Below, piece by piece: positions 27,700 to 35,165 of a stretch of DNA of 59,376 nucleotides. Source of the DNA: Oscillospiraceae bacterium (lineage in GTDB: Bacteria; Bacillota; Clostridia; Oscillospirales; Oscillospiraceae); NCBI GenBank assembly GCA_017458335.1, contig JAFTFT010000011.1, positions 1-59,376 on the forward strand, given 5' to 3'. The notes below the pieces were generated by a model, which was not told the DNA's origin, searched no databases, and saw nothing but the letters and a program-made list of their open reading frames with translations. The position numbers and the translations under genes are program-made. Position 1 is the first letter of the stretch. Every line of letters starts with the position of its first letter.

Positions 27700-28617
27700 T
27701 CATTCTGTCAGTTTGATTCTGGGGTCGATGAGGGCGCAGAGCAGATCCGCGATCAGGTTGCAGAAGATGATCAGCGCCCCGATGAAGATCGTGAGCCCCA
27801 TGACCACCGTATAGTCGCGGTTGGACACCGCCGTGACGAACTCCCGGCCGATGCCCGGAATGGTGAAGATCGTCTCCACCACGAAGCTTCCCGTCAGAAG
27901 GAAGGCGATCATCGGCCCGGAAGCGGTGATCACCGGGATCATCGCGTTCTTCAGCACGTGCAGCATGGTGATGCGCCCGGGGGCGATGCCCTTGGCTTTC
28001 GCCATCACGACATAGTCCTGCTGCATGGCCTCGGAGAAGCTGGACTTCACCAGCCTTGCGATCTGGGCCAGCGGGTACACCGCCAGCGCCGTCACCGGCA
28101 GCACATAGTGCATCGGCGTTCCCAGCCCCAGCACCGGAAACAGCTTGAAGCGAACGCCGAAGACTAGCATCAGGATCAGGGCCAGCACATAGTTCGGCAC
28201 GCTGATGCCCAGCGTCGTGAAAGACAGAATGGAGCCCCGGACGAAGTCCCTTCCGGTCACCGCCATGTGAATCCCGAGCAGCGTCCCGAGGATCAGCGCC
28301 GCGAGAAACGCGATGCCGCCCAGACGCATGGTCGCCGGCGCCTTCTCGACGATCAGCTCGCTCACCGAGACGCCGGACTTCTTGAACGAAATGCCGAAGT
28401 CGCCGTGCAGCAGGTTCACCAGATACTGCCCCAGCTGCTGAGTCACCGGCCGGTCAAGGCCGTAGTGGTGCATCATCTCCTCCTGATTGGAGGGGGTGAG
28501 ATTGGCGATGTCAAAGGGGTTGCCCGGCATCAGGTGCACCAGCAGGAAGGTCACCACGATCAGCGCCAGCAGGGTTACCAGTCCAACGCCGATGCGCTTG
28601 AACACATACCTCAGCAT
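27700..28617 (-). CDS. Oligopeptide-type ABC transporter permease (OppB/DppB type)
   Basis: A 305-residue membrane subunit starting MLRYVFKRIGVGLVTLLALI, with the characteristic block HLMPGNPFD and the EAA-like region ARLVKSSFSEAMQQDYVVMA. Its start codon lies inside the last codons of the ferredoxin gene (overlap 28611-28617), so importer and redox genes appear to be one transcript. That coupling is the main reason to link transport with the flavoprotein. Confidence 0.94.
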   Translation of the reverse strand: MLRYVFKRIGVGLVTLLALIVVTFLLVHLMPGNPFDIANLTPSNQEEMMHHYGLDRPVTQQLGQYLVNLLHGDFGISFKKSGVSVSELIVEKAPATMRLGGIAFLAALILGTLLGIHMAVTGRDFVRGSILSFTTLGISVPNYVLALILMLVFGVRFKLFPVLGLGTPMHYVLPVTALAVYPLAQIARLVKSSFSEAMQQDYVVMAKAKGIAPGRITMLHVLKNAMIPVITASGPMIAFLLTGSFVVETIFTIPGIGREFVTAVSNRDYTVVMGLTIFIGALIIFCNLIADLLCALIDPRIKLTE

Positions 28618-28916
28618 GTGCCGTCACACTCCGGCCGTTTCACCGGGACAAACTTCGCCTGGTTCATCAGCGGATGGCTCAGGCGGATCGCGCCCTCCTT
28701 CTGCTTCGGGCAGACCATCACGCAGCTTCCGCAGTAGTAGCATTCGCCGGGATAGAGCACAATCGGCGGCTTGCCCTTTTCCGGGTTCGGGATAAAAATA
28801 TCCACCTGGCAGATGTTCATGCAGCGGTTGCAGCCCACGCACACCGCCTCATCAAAGGTGATGGGACGCGCGCTGGAAGGGATCTTCACCGCGGCCAGTG
28901 TAAAGTCATAGTCCAT
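28611..28916 (-). CDS. Two-cluster [4Fe-4S] ferredoxin-like electron carrier subunit
   Basis: A 101-residue iron-sulfur protein with two canonical motifs, CVGCNRCMNICQ and CYYCGSCVMVCP, each predicted to hold a [4Fe-4S] cluster. The arrangement and the C-terminal tail resemble AprB-like small subunits that pass electrons to an AprA/fumarate-reductase-type flavoprotein, which is encoded 3 bases upstream. No signal peptide is present, so it is cytoplasmic. It overlaps the OppB-type permease start by 7 bases. The physiological electron donor is unknown. Confidence 0.88.
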   Translation of the reverse strand: MDYDFTLAAVKIPSSARPITFDEAVCVGCNRCMNICQVDIFIPNPEKGKPPIVLYPGECYYCGSCVMVCPKQKEGAIRLSHPLMNQAKFVPVKRPECDGTC

Positions 28917-28919
28917 TGC

Positions 28920-30875
28920 TTACCGCTCTCCGTATGTTTCATTGCGGGCGGCGACATAGTCTCCGTTCCGCTTCAGGTATTCCGTCTCCAGATCGCCGAA
29001 GTAGCCCTGCGGGACCTCTCCGCGCACGATCCTGTCGCCCTCACGCCGGATGGTGATGAAGCAGCGGTCCCGCTCCGGGTCGGTCTCGGGAAAGTCGCTC
29101 CGCTCAAAGCAAAGCGGCTTCGAGGAGGACTTTCGGAGCAGGCAGGCGTTCAGGATCAGCTTGGACACCTCGAGGATGTCCAGCACCTCATGGGTACGCA
29201 TCAGCTCGTGGGGATTCCGGCAGGAAAGCGCCGGCACCGCCTCGCGCTCATAGCTCTCCAGCAGGTCCAGGCCCTCCCGCAGCAGCTCCTCGCATTTGAC
29301 TTCGCCGCAGTAGTTCTGCATGCACTTGCTGATGGCCATGTTGAGCTCGCGCCAGTCCATTCCGTCCTCGACGGCCATGGGGGCGTAGAGCCGCTTCTCC
29401 TCCGCGTCGATCTCGGCCGGATCCGGCTCGGTCAGGGATACCGTCCCGGCCCACTCGGCCGCCTTCCGCCCGGCGTAGTAGCCGGTGGCGCAGGCATATC
29501 CGCAGCAGTCCGAGGCAAAGAGCTGATCCCCCGCGGCATAGATGCCGTCCAGGTTTGTCTTCAGATCCCAGTCGTGCATAATGCCGCCGGGCGCGCCGAA
29601 GAGCTGCCGCTCCTGTCCAAGGAAGGCCGCCGACTGCCAGCCGGTGCCGTAGCTCTGCAGCATGTGCTTCGCGGGGTCAAAGCCCCGCTCGGTGTAGTTC
29701 TGCAGAATCGGGATCTTGGTCTTCCCCTCTTCGCCCACCATCAGGCCCCAGATGGCCCGCCGCTCGGTATCCGGCATGCGGGACAGATCCGCGTAGAAGG
29801 GAAGCTTATATCCCCGGCGCATCAGCTCGTCAAACGGAAGCGTCTCCGGCCCGCGGTATTCGTACTTCGCCTCGTCGATCACGCCGCCCTTGAGAAAGAA
29901 CTTCTGTCCCGGCGCGGGGTAATAGCGCTCCGAAACGGTTTTCAGTTCTCGCCCGTCCCGGTCGACATAGGGGATCTCGACGCCCCGGGCATCCACCATC
30001 GTGGCGGCGTACCAGGTGTTATGGTTGTTGCCGGTGCCGTAGGGCGGAAAGCTTCTGCCCGAGGCCGAAAACTCGCCCCGCACCGACTTCTCCATCATCG
30101 TGAATTCGATCCCCGCTCTCCAGCCCATCGCGTGGCCGGAGCCCACCGACTGCATCGGGCGGAACTCGCAGAGGCCCACCAGGTCCGGATTGAAGAGCCA
30201 GACCCGCGCCGGGCGCGACATGGCGAGGACCGTGGCCTTCGCCTTGAAGATCATCAGCTTTCCCGTGCGCACGTTCATGCCCACGGCGCCGACGCCCCGC
30301 TTTTTTCCGTCCACCGTCTTCGTCAGCAGCGCGGTGGCCTCCACGCGGTCGAAGACACGCACGCCCAGGCGGCGGAGTTCCCGGTAGAGCGCCGGCTTGA
30401 AGGTGGAGCCCCAGACCCGCAGAGTGAAGCGGTTCTGATAGTCATAGGCAAACAGGAGTCCGGTCTTCTCGTCCCGGAACTCCGCGCCGGCGAATTCCCC
30501 TTCGCTGTCCCGGATCTTTCCGCCGAAGTCCTCCAGGTCGAGCAGCCGGTCATAGCCCTCACGGCATTCGATGTAATGCGCAATGCCGTTGGAGTAGCCG
30601 TCCTGCTCCTCCACATAGGCCTCGGCGATCTCCTTCGGCGTCACGCGCGAGCAGGGGTTGCTGCAGGCCGATTCCCAGTGGTCAAAGCCGCTCCCGGCCG
30701 AGCCGCTGCGCTCCGTCGCGCCTTTCTCGACCAGCGTGACGCGCTGTCCCCGCCGAGCCGCCGCGATCGCCGCAAAGCATCCGGCGAGGCCGCCGCCCAG
30801 GACCAGCAGATCGCTCTCTATCGTCTCCCTCATGCCGAATTCATTCGGATAGGGCCATTCGTAATTGTTCTTCAT
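28920..30875 (-). CDS. FAD-dependent oxidoreductase of the AprA/fumarate-reductase superfamily
   Basis: A 651-residue cytoplasmic flavoprotein. The dinucleotide motif LVLGGGLAGCFAAIAAARRG with LVEKGA follows at about residues 20-50, and the second FAD block GIYAAGDQLFASDCCGYA is near 490. The C-terminal helical domain is typical of SdhA/FrdA/AprA proteins. I chose ATG 30875, which GGGGGAG precedes; upstream in-frame codons to 30977 include the promoter. There is no signal peptide and no FMN-binding domain, so it is unlike the secreted flavin reductases of gut bacteria. With the adjacent ferredoxin it should form a two-subunit oxidoreductase acting on a compound brought in by the co-transcribed importer. 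The substrate is unknown; sulfate reduction is not suggested by any neighbour. Confidence 0.85.
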   Translation of the reverse strand: MKNNYEWPYPNEFGMRETIESDLLVLGGGLAGCFAAIAAARRGQRVTLVEKGATERSGSAGSGFDHWESACSNPCSRVTPKEIAEAYVEEQDGYSNGIAHYIECREGYDRLLDLEDFGGKIRDSEGEFAGAEFRDEKTGLLFAYDYQNRFTLRVWGSTFKPALYRELRRLGVRVFDRVEATALLTKTVDGKKRGVGAVGMNVRTGKLMIFKAKATVLAMSRPARVWLFNPDLVGLCEFRPMQSVGSGHAMGWRAGIEFTMMEKSVRGEFSASGRSFPPYGTGNNHNTWYAATMVDARGVEIPYVDRDGRELKTVSERYYPAPGQKFFLKGGVIDEAKYEYRGPETLPFDELMRRGYKLPFYADLSRMPDTERRAIWGLMVGEEGKTKIPILQNYTERGFDPAKHMLQSYGTGWQSAAFLGQERQLFGAPGGIMHDWDLKTNLDGIYAAGDQLFASDCCGYACATGYYAGRKAAEWAGTVSLTEPDPAEIDAEEKRLYAPMAVEDGMDWRELNMAISKCMQNYCGEVKCEELLREGLDLLESYEREAVPALSCRNPHELMRTHEVLDILEVSKLILNACLLRKSSSKPLCFERSDFPETDPERDRCFITIRREGDRIVRGEVPQGYFGDLETEYLKRNGDYVAARNETYGER

Positions 30876-30936
30876 TCTCTCCCCCGTAGCCCACATCTTG
30901 CGGAGCTGCCATGTCTGTTCTGAAAAAAGCTTTTTC

Positions 30937-30965
30937 ATTCTACTGCAATCCGTTTCGGAATGCAA
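30937..30965 (-). promoter_or_regulatory. Promoter of the flavoprotein-importer operon with embedded inverted repeat
   Basis: TTGCAT (30965-30960) and TAGAAT (30942-30937) on the minus strand are spaced by 17 bases. The spacer is largely filled by a 19-base inverted repeat (30945-30963) of the form GCAnTCCG-NNN-CGGAnTGC, an obvious candidate operator. Confidence 0.7.
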
Positions 30966-31027
30966 GGCTTTAATCATTTAAATCGTCGAAGATTTTTACG
31001 TACAGATACGCCTCTTCAAAAGCAAAA

Positions 31028-31067
31028 ACAGAAGGAGCCTCCCATCTTCCGGGTATTCTCCTTCTGT
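31028..31067 (-). terminator. Terminator after the PfkB kinase gene
   Basis: Perfect arms ACAGAAGGAG (31028-31037) and CTCCTTCTGT (31058-31067); on the minus strand a TTTTTGC tract follows. It separates the kinase from the flavoprotein operon. Confidence 0.8.
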
Positions 31068-31145
31068 CTGATGATGGTTTTTTCGCTCTTTTGTCTGATC
31101 GGATCCGTCGCCGCGGCACAGCCGGTTCGGCCCGCTTCCGTCTGT

Positions 31146-32069
31146 TCAGCGGGCGTCCAGGCCCAGCTCCTGCGGCTGAAACCGCGGGCAGACGCTCTCG
31201 GGCACGGTGATGGTGGCGGACGCCAGCCTTGTCCCGATTACGCAGGCCTCGTCCAGGGTCTTTCCGTAGCTCAGGCCGATGCTGACCCCGGCGCAGAAGG
31301 CATCCCCCGCGCCCGAGGTGTCCACCACATGGACCGGAACCGGCGGGCACACGCCGCAGCTCCCCCTGGCCTCAGCCCAGACGGCGCCCTGGCTTCCCAT
31401 CGTCACGACCATGGAGTTGAGTCCCGCCGCCTGAATCCGGCTGTGAAGCTCCTGCGCCATCTGCTCCGGTTCCAGCTCCATGAAGTCGTCGGCAAAGAAC
31501 AGGCCCGCCTCCTGCTGGTTGCAGATGAAGCAGTGGGTTCTCATGATCAGGTCCCGCCGCTGCAGCGCGATGCTCATGTTCGCCACCAGCGCATAGGTCG
31601 GGACGCCGTATTTTTCCGTATATCGGAAGGTCTCCTTTGCGACCTCCTTGTCGATGTCGATCTCGATGACACAGCTGGTCGCGTCGGCGAAGATCTCGTC
31701 CCCGTGCTCCTGAAGCAGCTTCAGCATGGGCTCCATTCTGGGCCGCTTGGAGATGGAGCCCACCACGTCGCCCCTGTGGTCCATCACCGCGAGCCAGATG
31801 CCCATGCCGTCCGGCACCACGGAGATGAACTTGGTGTCCACCTTGTGATTCTGCAGCTTGCGCAGCACCTCCGCGCCCTGGGCGGTGTTGTCCACCATGC
31901 TCACAAAGCGCGGCCTGAGCTCGACATTCGCGATGTCCTCCGCCACGTTCCGGCCGACGCCGCCGTGGACGATCTCTACCCGTCCGGCGTTTCGTCCAGC
32001 GGGGATATACGTTCCCTCCGGGAATCCCTTGAAATCCACAAACACATTTCCGACCACGACAATCGGCAT
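31146..32069 (-). CDS. PfkB-family carbohydrate/nucleoside kinase
   Basis: A cytoplasmic ribokinase-like kinase of 307 residues. The N-terminal GNVFVDF and GGVGRNVAEDIA match the first PfkB signature (a Gly-rich substrate site), and the C-terminal VVDTSGAGDAFCAGV carries the second signature with the catalytic Asp. AAAGGAG lies upstream of ATG 32069. Pseudouridine and 2-keto-3-deoxygluconate kinases share the GGVGRNVAE pattern; the pattern slightly favours a pseudouridine-kinase-like enzyme, but no pseudouridine glycosidase gene is nearby. It lies downstream of, and co-directional with, the AraC regulator. Confidence 0.87.
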   Translation of the reverse strand: MPIVVVGNVFVDFKGFPEGTYIPAGRNAGRVEIVHGGVGRNVAEDIANVELRPRFVSMVDNTAQGAEVLRKLQNHKVDTKFISVVPDGMGIWLAVMDHRGDVVGSISKRPRMEPMLKLLQEHGDEIFADATSCVIEIDIDKEVAKETFRYTEKYGVPTYALVANMSIALQRRDLIMRTHCFICNQQEAGLFFADDFMELEPEQMAQELHSRIQAAGLNSMVVTMGSQGAVWAEARGSCGVCPPVPVHVVDTSGAGDAFCAGVSIGLSYGKTLDEACVIGTRLASATITVPESVCPRFQPQELGLDAR

Positions 32070-32194
32070 AATGAGCTTCTCCTTTTCTCTTTCGAATTCA
32101 TGGATTCAGCTTGTTTCAGTTTATCATACGTGCCGGGTTTCGGCAACCATTTCTTTCGGGTTCGTTTCTCTCCGGTTTTCCTCCGGTACAGCGC

Positions 32195-33061
32195 TCATTT
32201 CAGTGCGCCCGGGCTCACGCCGAAGCTCTGCCGGAACGCGCGGTAAAACGCCGAGTAGTCCGTGAAGCCGGCCTCAGACGCGGCCCGGTTCGCCGGCTCC
32301 CCTTCGCGGATGAGCCTCGCCGCGTAGAGAAGCCTCTTCTGACGGATGTAGGCATGGACCGTCTCGCCGGTCTGCACCTTGAACAGGCGCATGAAGTGAT
32401 AGCGGCTCAAGTATACCCGCTCGGCCAGTTCGCCTACCGAGAGCTCCTCTCCCAGATGTTCGTTGATATACGAGAGCGTCTCGCGAATCTTGGGGTCATA
32501 GCGCTTCTCCTCCGCTTCCGGTTCCGGGCTGATCCGCCCGATCTGTACCAGGAGCTGGACGATATACGTGTCGCACATTGTCTGCGCGCCGAAGCGCCCG
32601 TCCTTCTGTGCGCGCTCAAAGGCCCGGAGCGTCTCCTCCAGTTCCCGCCTCTGCTCCTCGTCCGGCACCAGGCGGTACTCCCCTCTCCGGTCCGCCTCGT
32701 CAAAGCAGCCGGTCAGCCTCGCCTCCGGAAGCAGCTGCTCATAGTAGCCTCCGTCCAGATACAGAATGATCCGCTCATAGGGTTCGGACTTGTCGATCAT
32801 CGCCTTGTGGATCGCGTGGTGCTTCACCAGAAGGATGTCCCAGGGCTTCAGGTCATATGCACTTCCCTCCACGGCGTATTCCACCCGGCCGGACAGCAGC
32901 AGCACGATCTTGTCGAACTCGTGGAAATGGAAGTCCCGTTCCTGGCCGGCGGTATCCCGCAGATGGAAATAGTGATAGTTCTCCTCCAGATAGCCTTCCC
33001 GGCTGTAGGCCTTCTTCCCGGCTGTATTCCCGTTTGTGTTTCCGTTCACTGCCGCGCTCAC
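32195..33061 (-). CDS. AraC-family regulator with N-terminal cupin domain
   Basis: A 288-residue transcription factor. The N-terminal cupin-like sensor (HFHEFDKIVLLLSGRVEYAV) should bind a small ligand. The C-terminal two helix-turn-helix units include LSVGELAERVYLSRYHFMRL and AGFTDYSAFYRAFRQSFGVSPG, the classic AraC signature. The start is GTG 33061 with a GGAAAGG/GGGGG run upstream. It may control the kinase gene immediately downstream or the flavoprotein operon after that; no cognate direct repeats could be fixed by eye. Confidence 0.93.
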   Translation of the reverse strand: MSAAVNGNTNGNTAGKKAYSREGYLEENYHYFHLRDTAGQERDFHFHEFDKIVLLLSGRVEYAVEGSAYDLKPWDILLVKHHAIHKAMIDKSEPYERIILYLDGGYYEQLLPEARLTGCFDEADRRGEYRLVPDEEQRRELEETLRAFERAQKDGRFGAQTMCDTYIVQLLVQIGRISPEPEAEEKRYDPKIRETLSYINEHLGEELSVGELAERVYLSRYHFMRLFKVQTGETVHAYIRQKRLLYAARLIREGEPANRAASEAGFTDYSAFYRAFRQSFGVSPGALK

Positions 33062-33154
33062 CGCTGCCCGCCCCCTTTCCTTTTCGAGAAGTGTCGCTTT
33101 TCATTGTTGTTTTTTCGCCGGAACAAACAAAAGAAGACTGCCCATGGCGAAAAA

Positions 33155-34018
33155 TCAGCAATCGGAAGCCCTCCACGCCTTGCGCAGCACGGCGCTTCCG
33201 TGCAGGTCACAGACCGGCATGGGCAGCAGCCCCCGCTCTTTGCAGAATTCCCGCACGGCTTTTCCCGCGCCGGAGAACTGCGTGCTGTTTACATCGTGTA
33301 CAAGCAGCACACCGCCCGGCGACAGACGGTCGAAGAATCGCGGCAGCGCCGCCGCGGTCGGCGCGTAAAGATCCGCGTCGACGGAGACAAAAGCAAAGGT
33401 CATCTCTGTGCAGCCGTCGAAGCTGTCCGGGAAGTATCCCTTGTGAAACACCGCCCGCTCCCGGTACGGCAGGCGCTTTTCCACCGTCTCCATGGCGGTG
33501 TCTTTGAAGTCGCCCGTCTTCGCCCGGGACAGCCCCTGGGCCTGTTCGATCTCCACATCCCGCGCCGGGAAGCCCTCGAAGGTGTCGAACAGGTGAATGG
33601 TTCTGTCGGAAAACGCGGCGTTAATGAGCGCGGCGAAGTCGCCCCGAAACACGCCCAGCTCCGCCACATCGCCCGGGATGTTTTCCTCCCGGATCTGCTC
33701 GGCCAGAAGGCGCATGGTCGCCGCCCGCGCATCGAAGGTCTTCAGCGCGTCCGGGCGCAGGATCTCTCCCTTGAAGCCGAGGGCGCGGACCTGCTCTTCC
33801 ATCTCGCCGGCCCGCTCCGCGTCCAGGACGCAGAGGCAGACGCAATCCGGGTCACAGAGCAGGCTCTCCCGCGGGGAGACCACCGGGATTCCTGCCAGAG
33901 TCGTCCCCCACTTCCCCTCGTAATTATCCGCAAAACACGAGATTCGGTACGCCGTCCCCATCAGGCGTGAGAGCATTGCGCCGACCTGCCCCGCGCCGAA
34001 CAGCACCACCGTTTTCAT
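33155..34018 (-). CDS. TylF/MycF-type methyltransferase with N-terminal Rossmann-like domain
   Basis: A 287-residue protein of two parts. Residues 1-110 begin MKTVVLFGAGQVGAML and look like a nucleotide-binding Rossmann fold of the kind found in sugar-modifying PglD-like proteins. Residues 115-287 match macrocin O-methyltransferases: AELGVFRGDFA, LFDTFEGFP, SVDADLYAPTAAALPRF and GGVLLVHDVNS. The start is ATG 34018 with GGAAGGAG upstream. Such fused enzymes often modify surface or secondary-metabolite sugars. It follows the second iron-type importer in the same direction, but a terminator lies between them, so a functional link is weak. Confidence 0.85.
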   Translation of the reverse strand: MKTVVLFGAGQVGAMLSRLMGTAYRISCFADNYEGKWGTTLAGIPVVSPRESLLCDPDCVCLCVLDAERAGEMEEQVRALGFKGEILRPDALKTFDARAATMRLLAEQIREENIPGDVAELGVFRGDFAALINAAFSDRTIHLFDTFEGFPARDVEIEQAQGLSRAKTGDFKDTAMETVEKRLPYRERAVFHKGYFPDSFDGCTEMTFAFVSVDADLYAPTAAALPRFFDRLSPGGVLLVHDVNSTQFSGAGKAVREFCKERGLLPMPVCDLHGSAVLRKAWRASDC

Positions 34019-34052
34019 CCGTCCGTCTCCTTCCTGTTTCTCCGTTGAAAAT

Positions 34053-34077
34053 CGGCCCGGATGACTTGTCCGGGCCG
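34053..34077 (-). terminator. Terminator of the second iron-type importer operon
   Basis: Perfect arms CGGCCCGGA (34053-34061) and TCCGGGCCG (34069-34077), followed on the minus strand by ATTTTC. Confidence 0.8.
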
Positions 34078-34085
34078 GTTCTGCT

Positions 34086-35162
34086 TTACAGCACGTGGAC
34101 CGATCTCGGGTCGAACACCAGCGCGCAGCGCTCGCCGACCTGATAGATCTTCCTGTTCTTCGGGTTGTGCTCCTCAAGCTTGACCAGGGTGTTCCCGACC
34201 TTCACGTGATAGTTCTGGTACGAGCCCATGAAGCAGCTGAGCACCACCTCGCAGGGCAGGCCCCCTTCGTCCGCGAGAGACGCGGCTTCGGGCCGCAGCA
34301 CCAGGGTATAGTCCTTTCCGACCTCCATGTGCTCCGCCGCCTCGATCCTGAGGGGATTGCCCTCGATGTCCAGCTCCGCCAGGGCGCCGTCTTTCGCGGT
34401 CATCTTCCCCTTCAGGAAGTTGGCCTCGCCGATGAAGTCGGCCACGAACTCGTTCACCGGGTGATAGTAGATCTCCTGCGGGGTGCCCATCTGCGCCACG
34501 ACGCCCTTATTCATGATGATGATCTTGTCGGACAGGGCCATGGCCTCGGACTGGTCGTGGGTGACATAGATCGCCGTGATGCCGACCTCCTGCTGGATTC
34601 TTCGGATCTCGGTACGCATCGAGACACGGAGCTTCGCGTCGAGGTTACTCAGCGGCTCGTCGAAGAGCAGGACCGAAGGCTCAATGACCAGGGCCCTTGC
34701 CAGGGCGACGCGCTGCTGCTGGCCGCCGGAGAGCTGGTTGGTCATGCGCGCTTCCATCCCCGTGAGCTCCACCAGGTCCAGGATCCGCATCACGCGCTCC
34801 CGGATCTCGTCCTTCGGCACCTTGCGCAGCTTCAGGCCGTAGGCCACGTTGTCAAACACGTTGTAGTGCGGCAGCAGCGCATAGCTCTGGAACACCATGG
34901 CCGTGTCGCGCTTGTTCGGCGTGAGTTCGTTGATGGGCTCGTCGCCGAGATAGATTTCGCCCTCGTCGGGGCTCTCGAAGCCCGCGATCATGCGCAGCGT
35001 CGTCGTCTTGCCGCAGCCGGACGGTCCCAGCAGGGTCACAAAGGAACCCGGTTCGATGTCCAGCGAGGTATCCTTCACGGCGTAGAAGTCTTTCCCCGTC
35101 TTCGGATCCTGATAGATCTTGGAAATATGTTCCAGCCTTACGCCTTTTTTCGTCTTCTCCAT
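34086..35162 (-). CDS. ABC transporter ATP-binding protein (FbpC/PotA type)
   Basis: A 358-residue ATPase: Walker A GPSGCGKTTTL, signature LSGGQQQRVALARAL, Walker B LLFDEPLSNLDA, switch VTHDQSEAM, then a TOBE-like C-terminal domain (VLRPEAASLA). It lies three bases after the fused permease gene and serves it. Iron(III) or 2-aminoethylphosphonate uptake are the common roles of this three-gene layout; nothing here decides between them. Confidence 0.93.
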   Translation of the reverse strand: MEKTKKGVRLEHISKIYQDPKTGKDFYAVKDTSLDIEPGSFVTLLGPSGCGKTTTLRMIAGFESPDEGEIYLGDEPINELTPNKRDTAMVFQSYALLPHYNVFDNVAYGLKLRKVPKDEIRERVMRILDLVELTGMEARMTNQLSGGQQQRVALARALVIEPSVLLFDEPLSNLDAKLRVSMRTEIRRIQQEVGITAIYVTHDQSEAMALSDKIIIMNKGVVAQMGTPQEIYYHPVNEFVADFIGEANFLKGKMTAKDGALAELDIEGNPLRIEAAEHMEVGKDYTLVLRPEAASLADEGGLPCEVVLSCFMGSYQNYHVKVGNTLVKLEEHNPKNRKIYQVGERCALVFDPRSVHVL

Positions 35163-35165
35163 GGG

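Noticed and set aside
28611-30875. Dissimilatory APS reductase (AprAB)
   Set aside because: The two proteins share the superfamily, but no sulfate activation or sulfite reductase genes are nearby and the importer context points elsewhere.
28674-30923. Plus-strand open frame of 749 codons
   Set aside because: It is the antisense shadow of the flavoprotein and ferredoxin genes, both with clear motifs.
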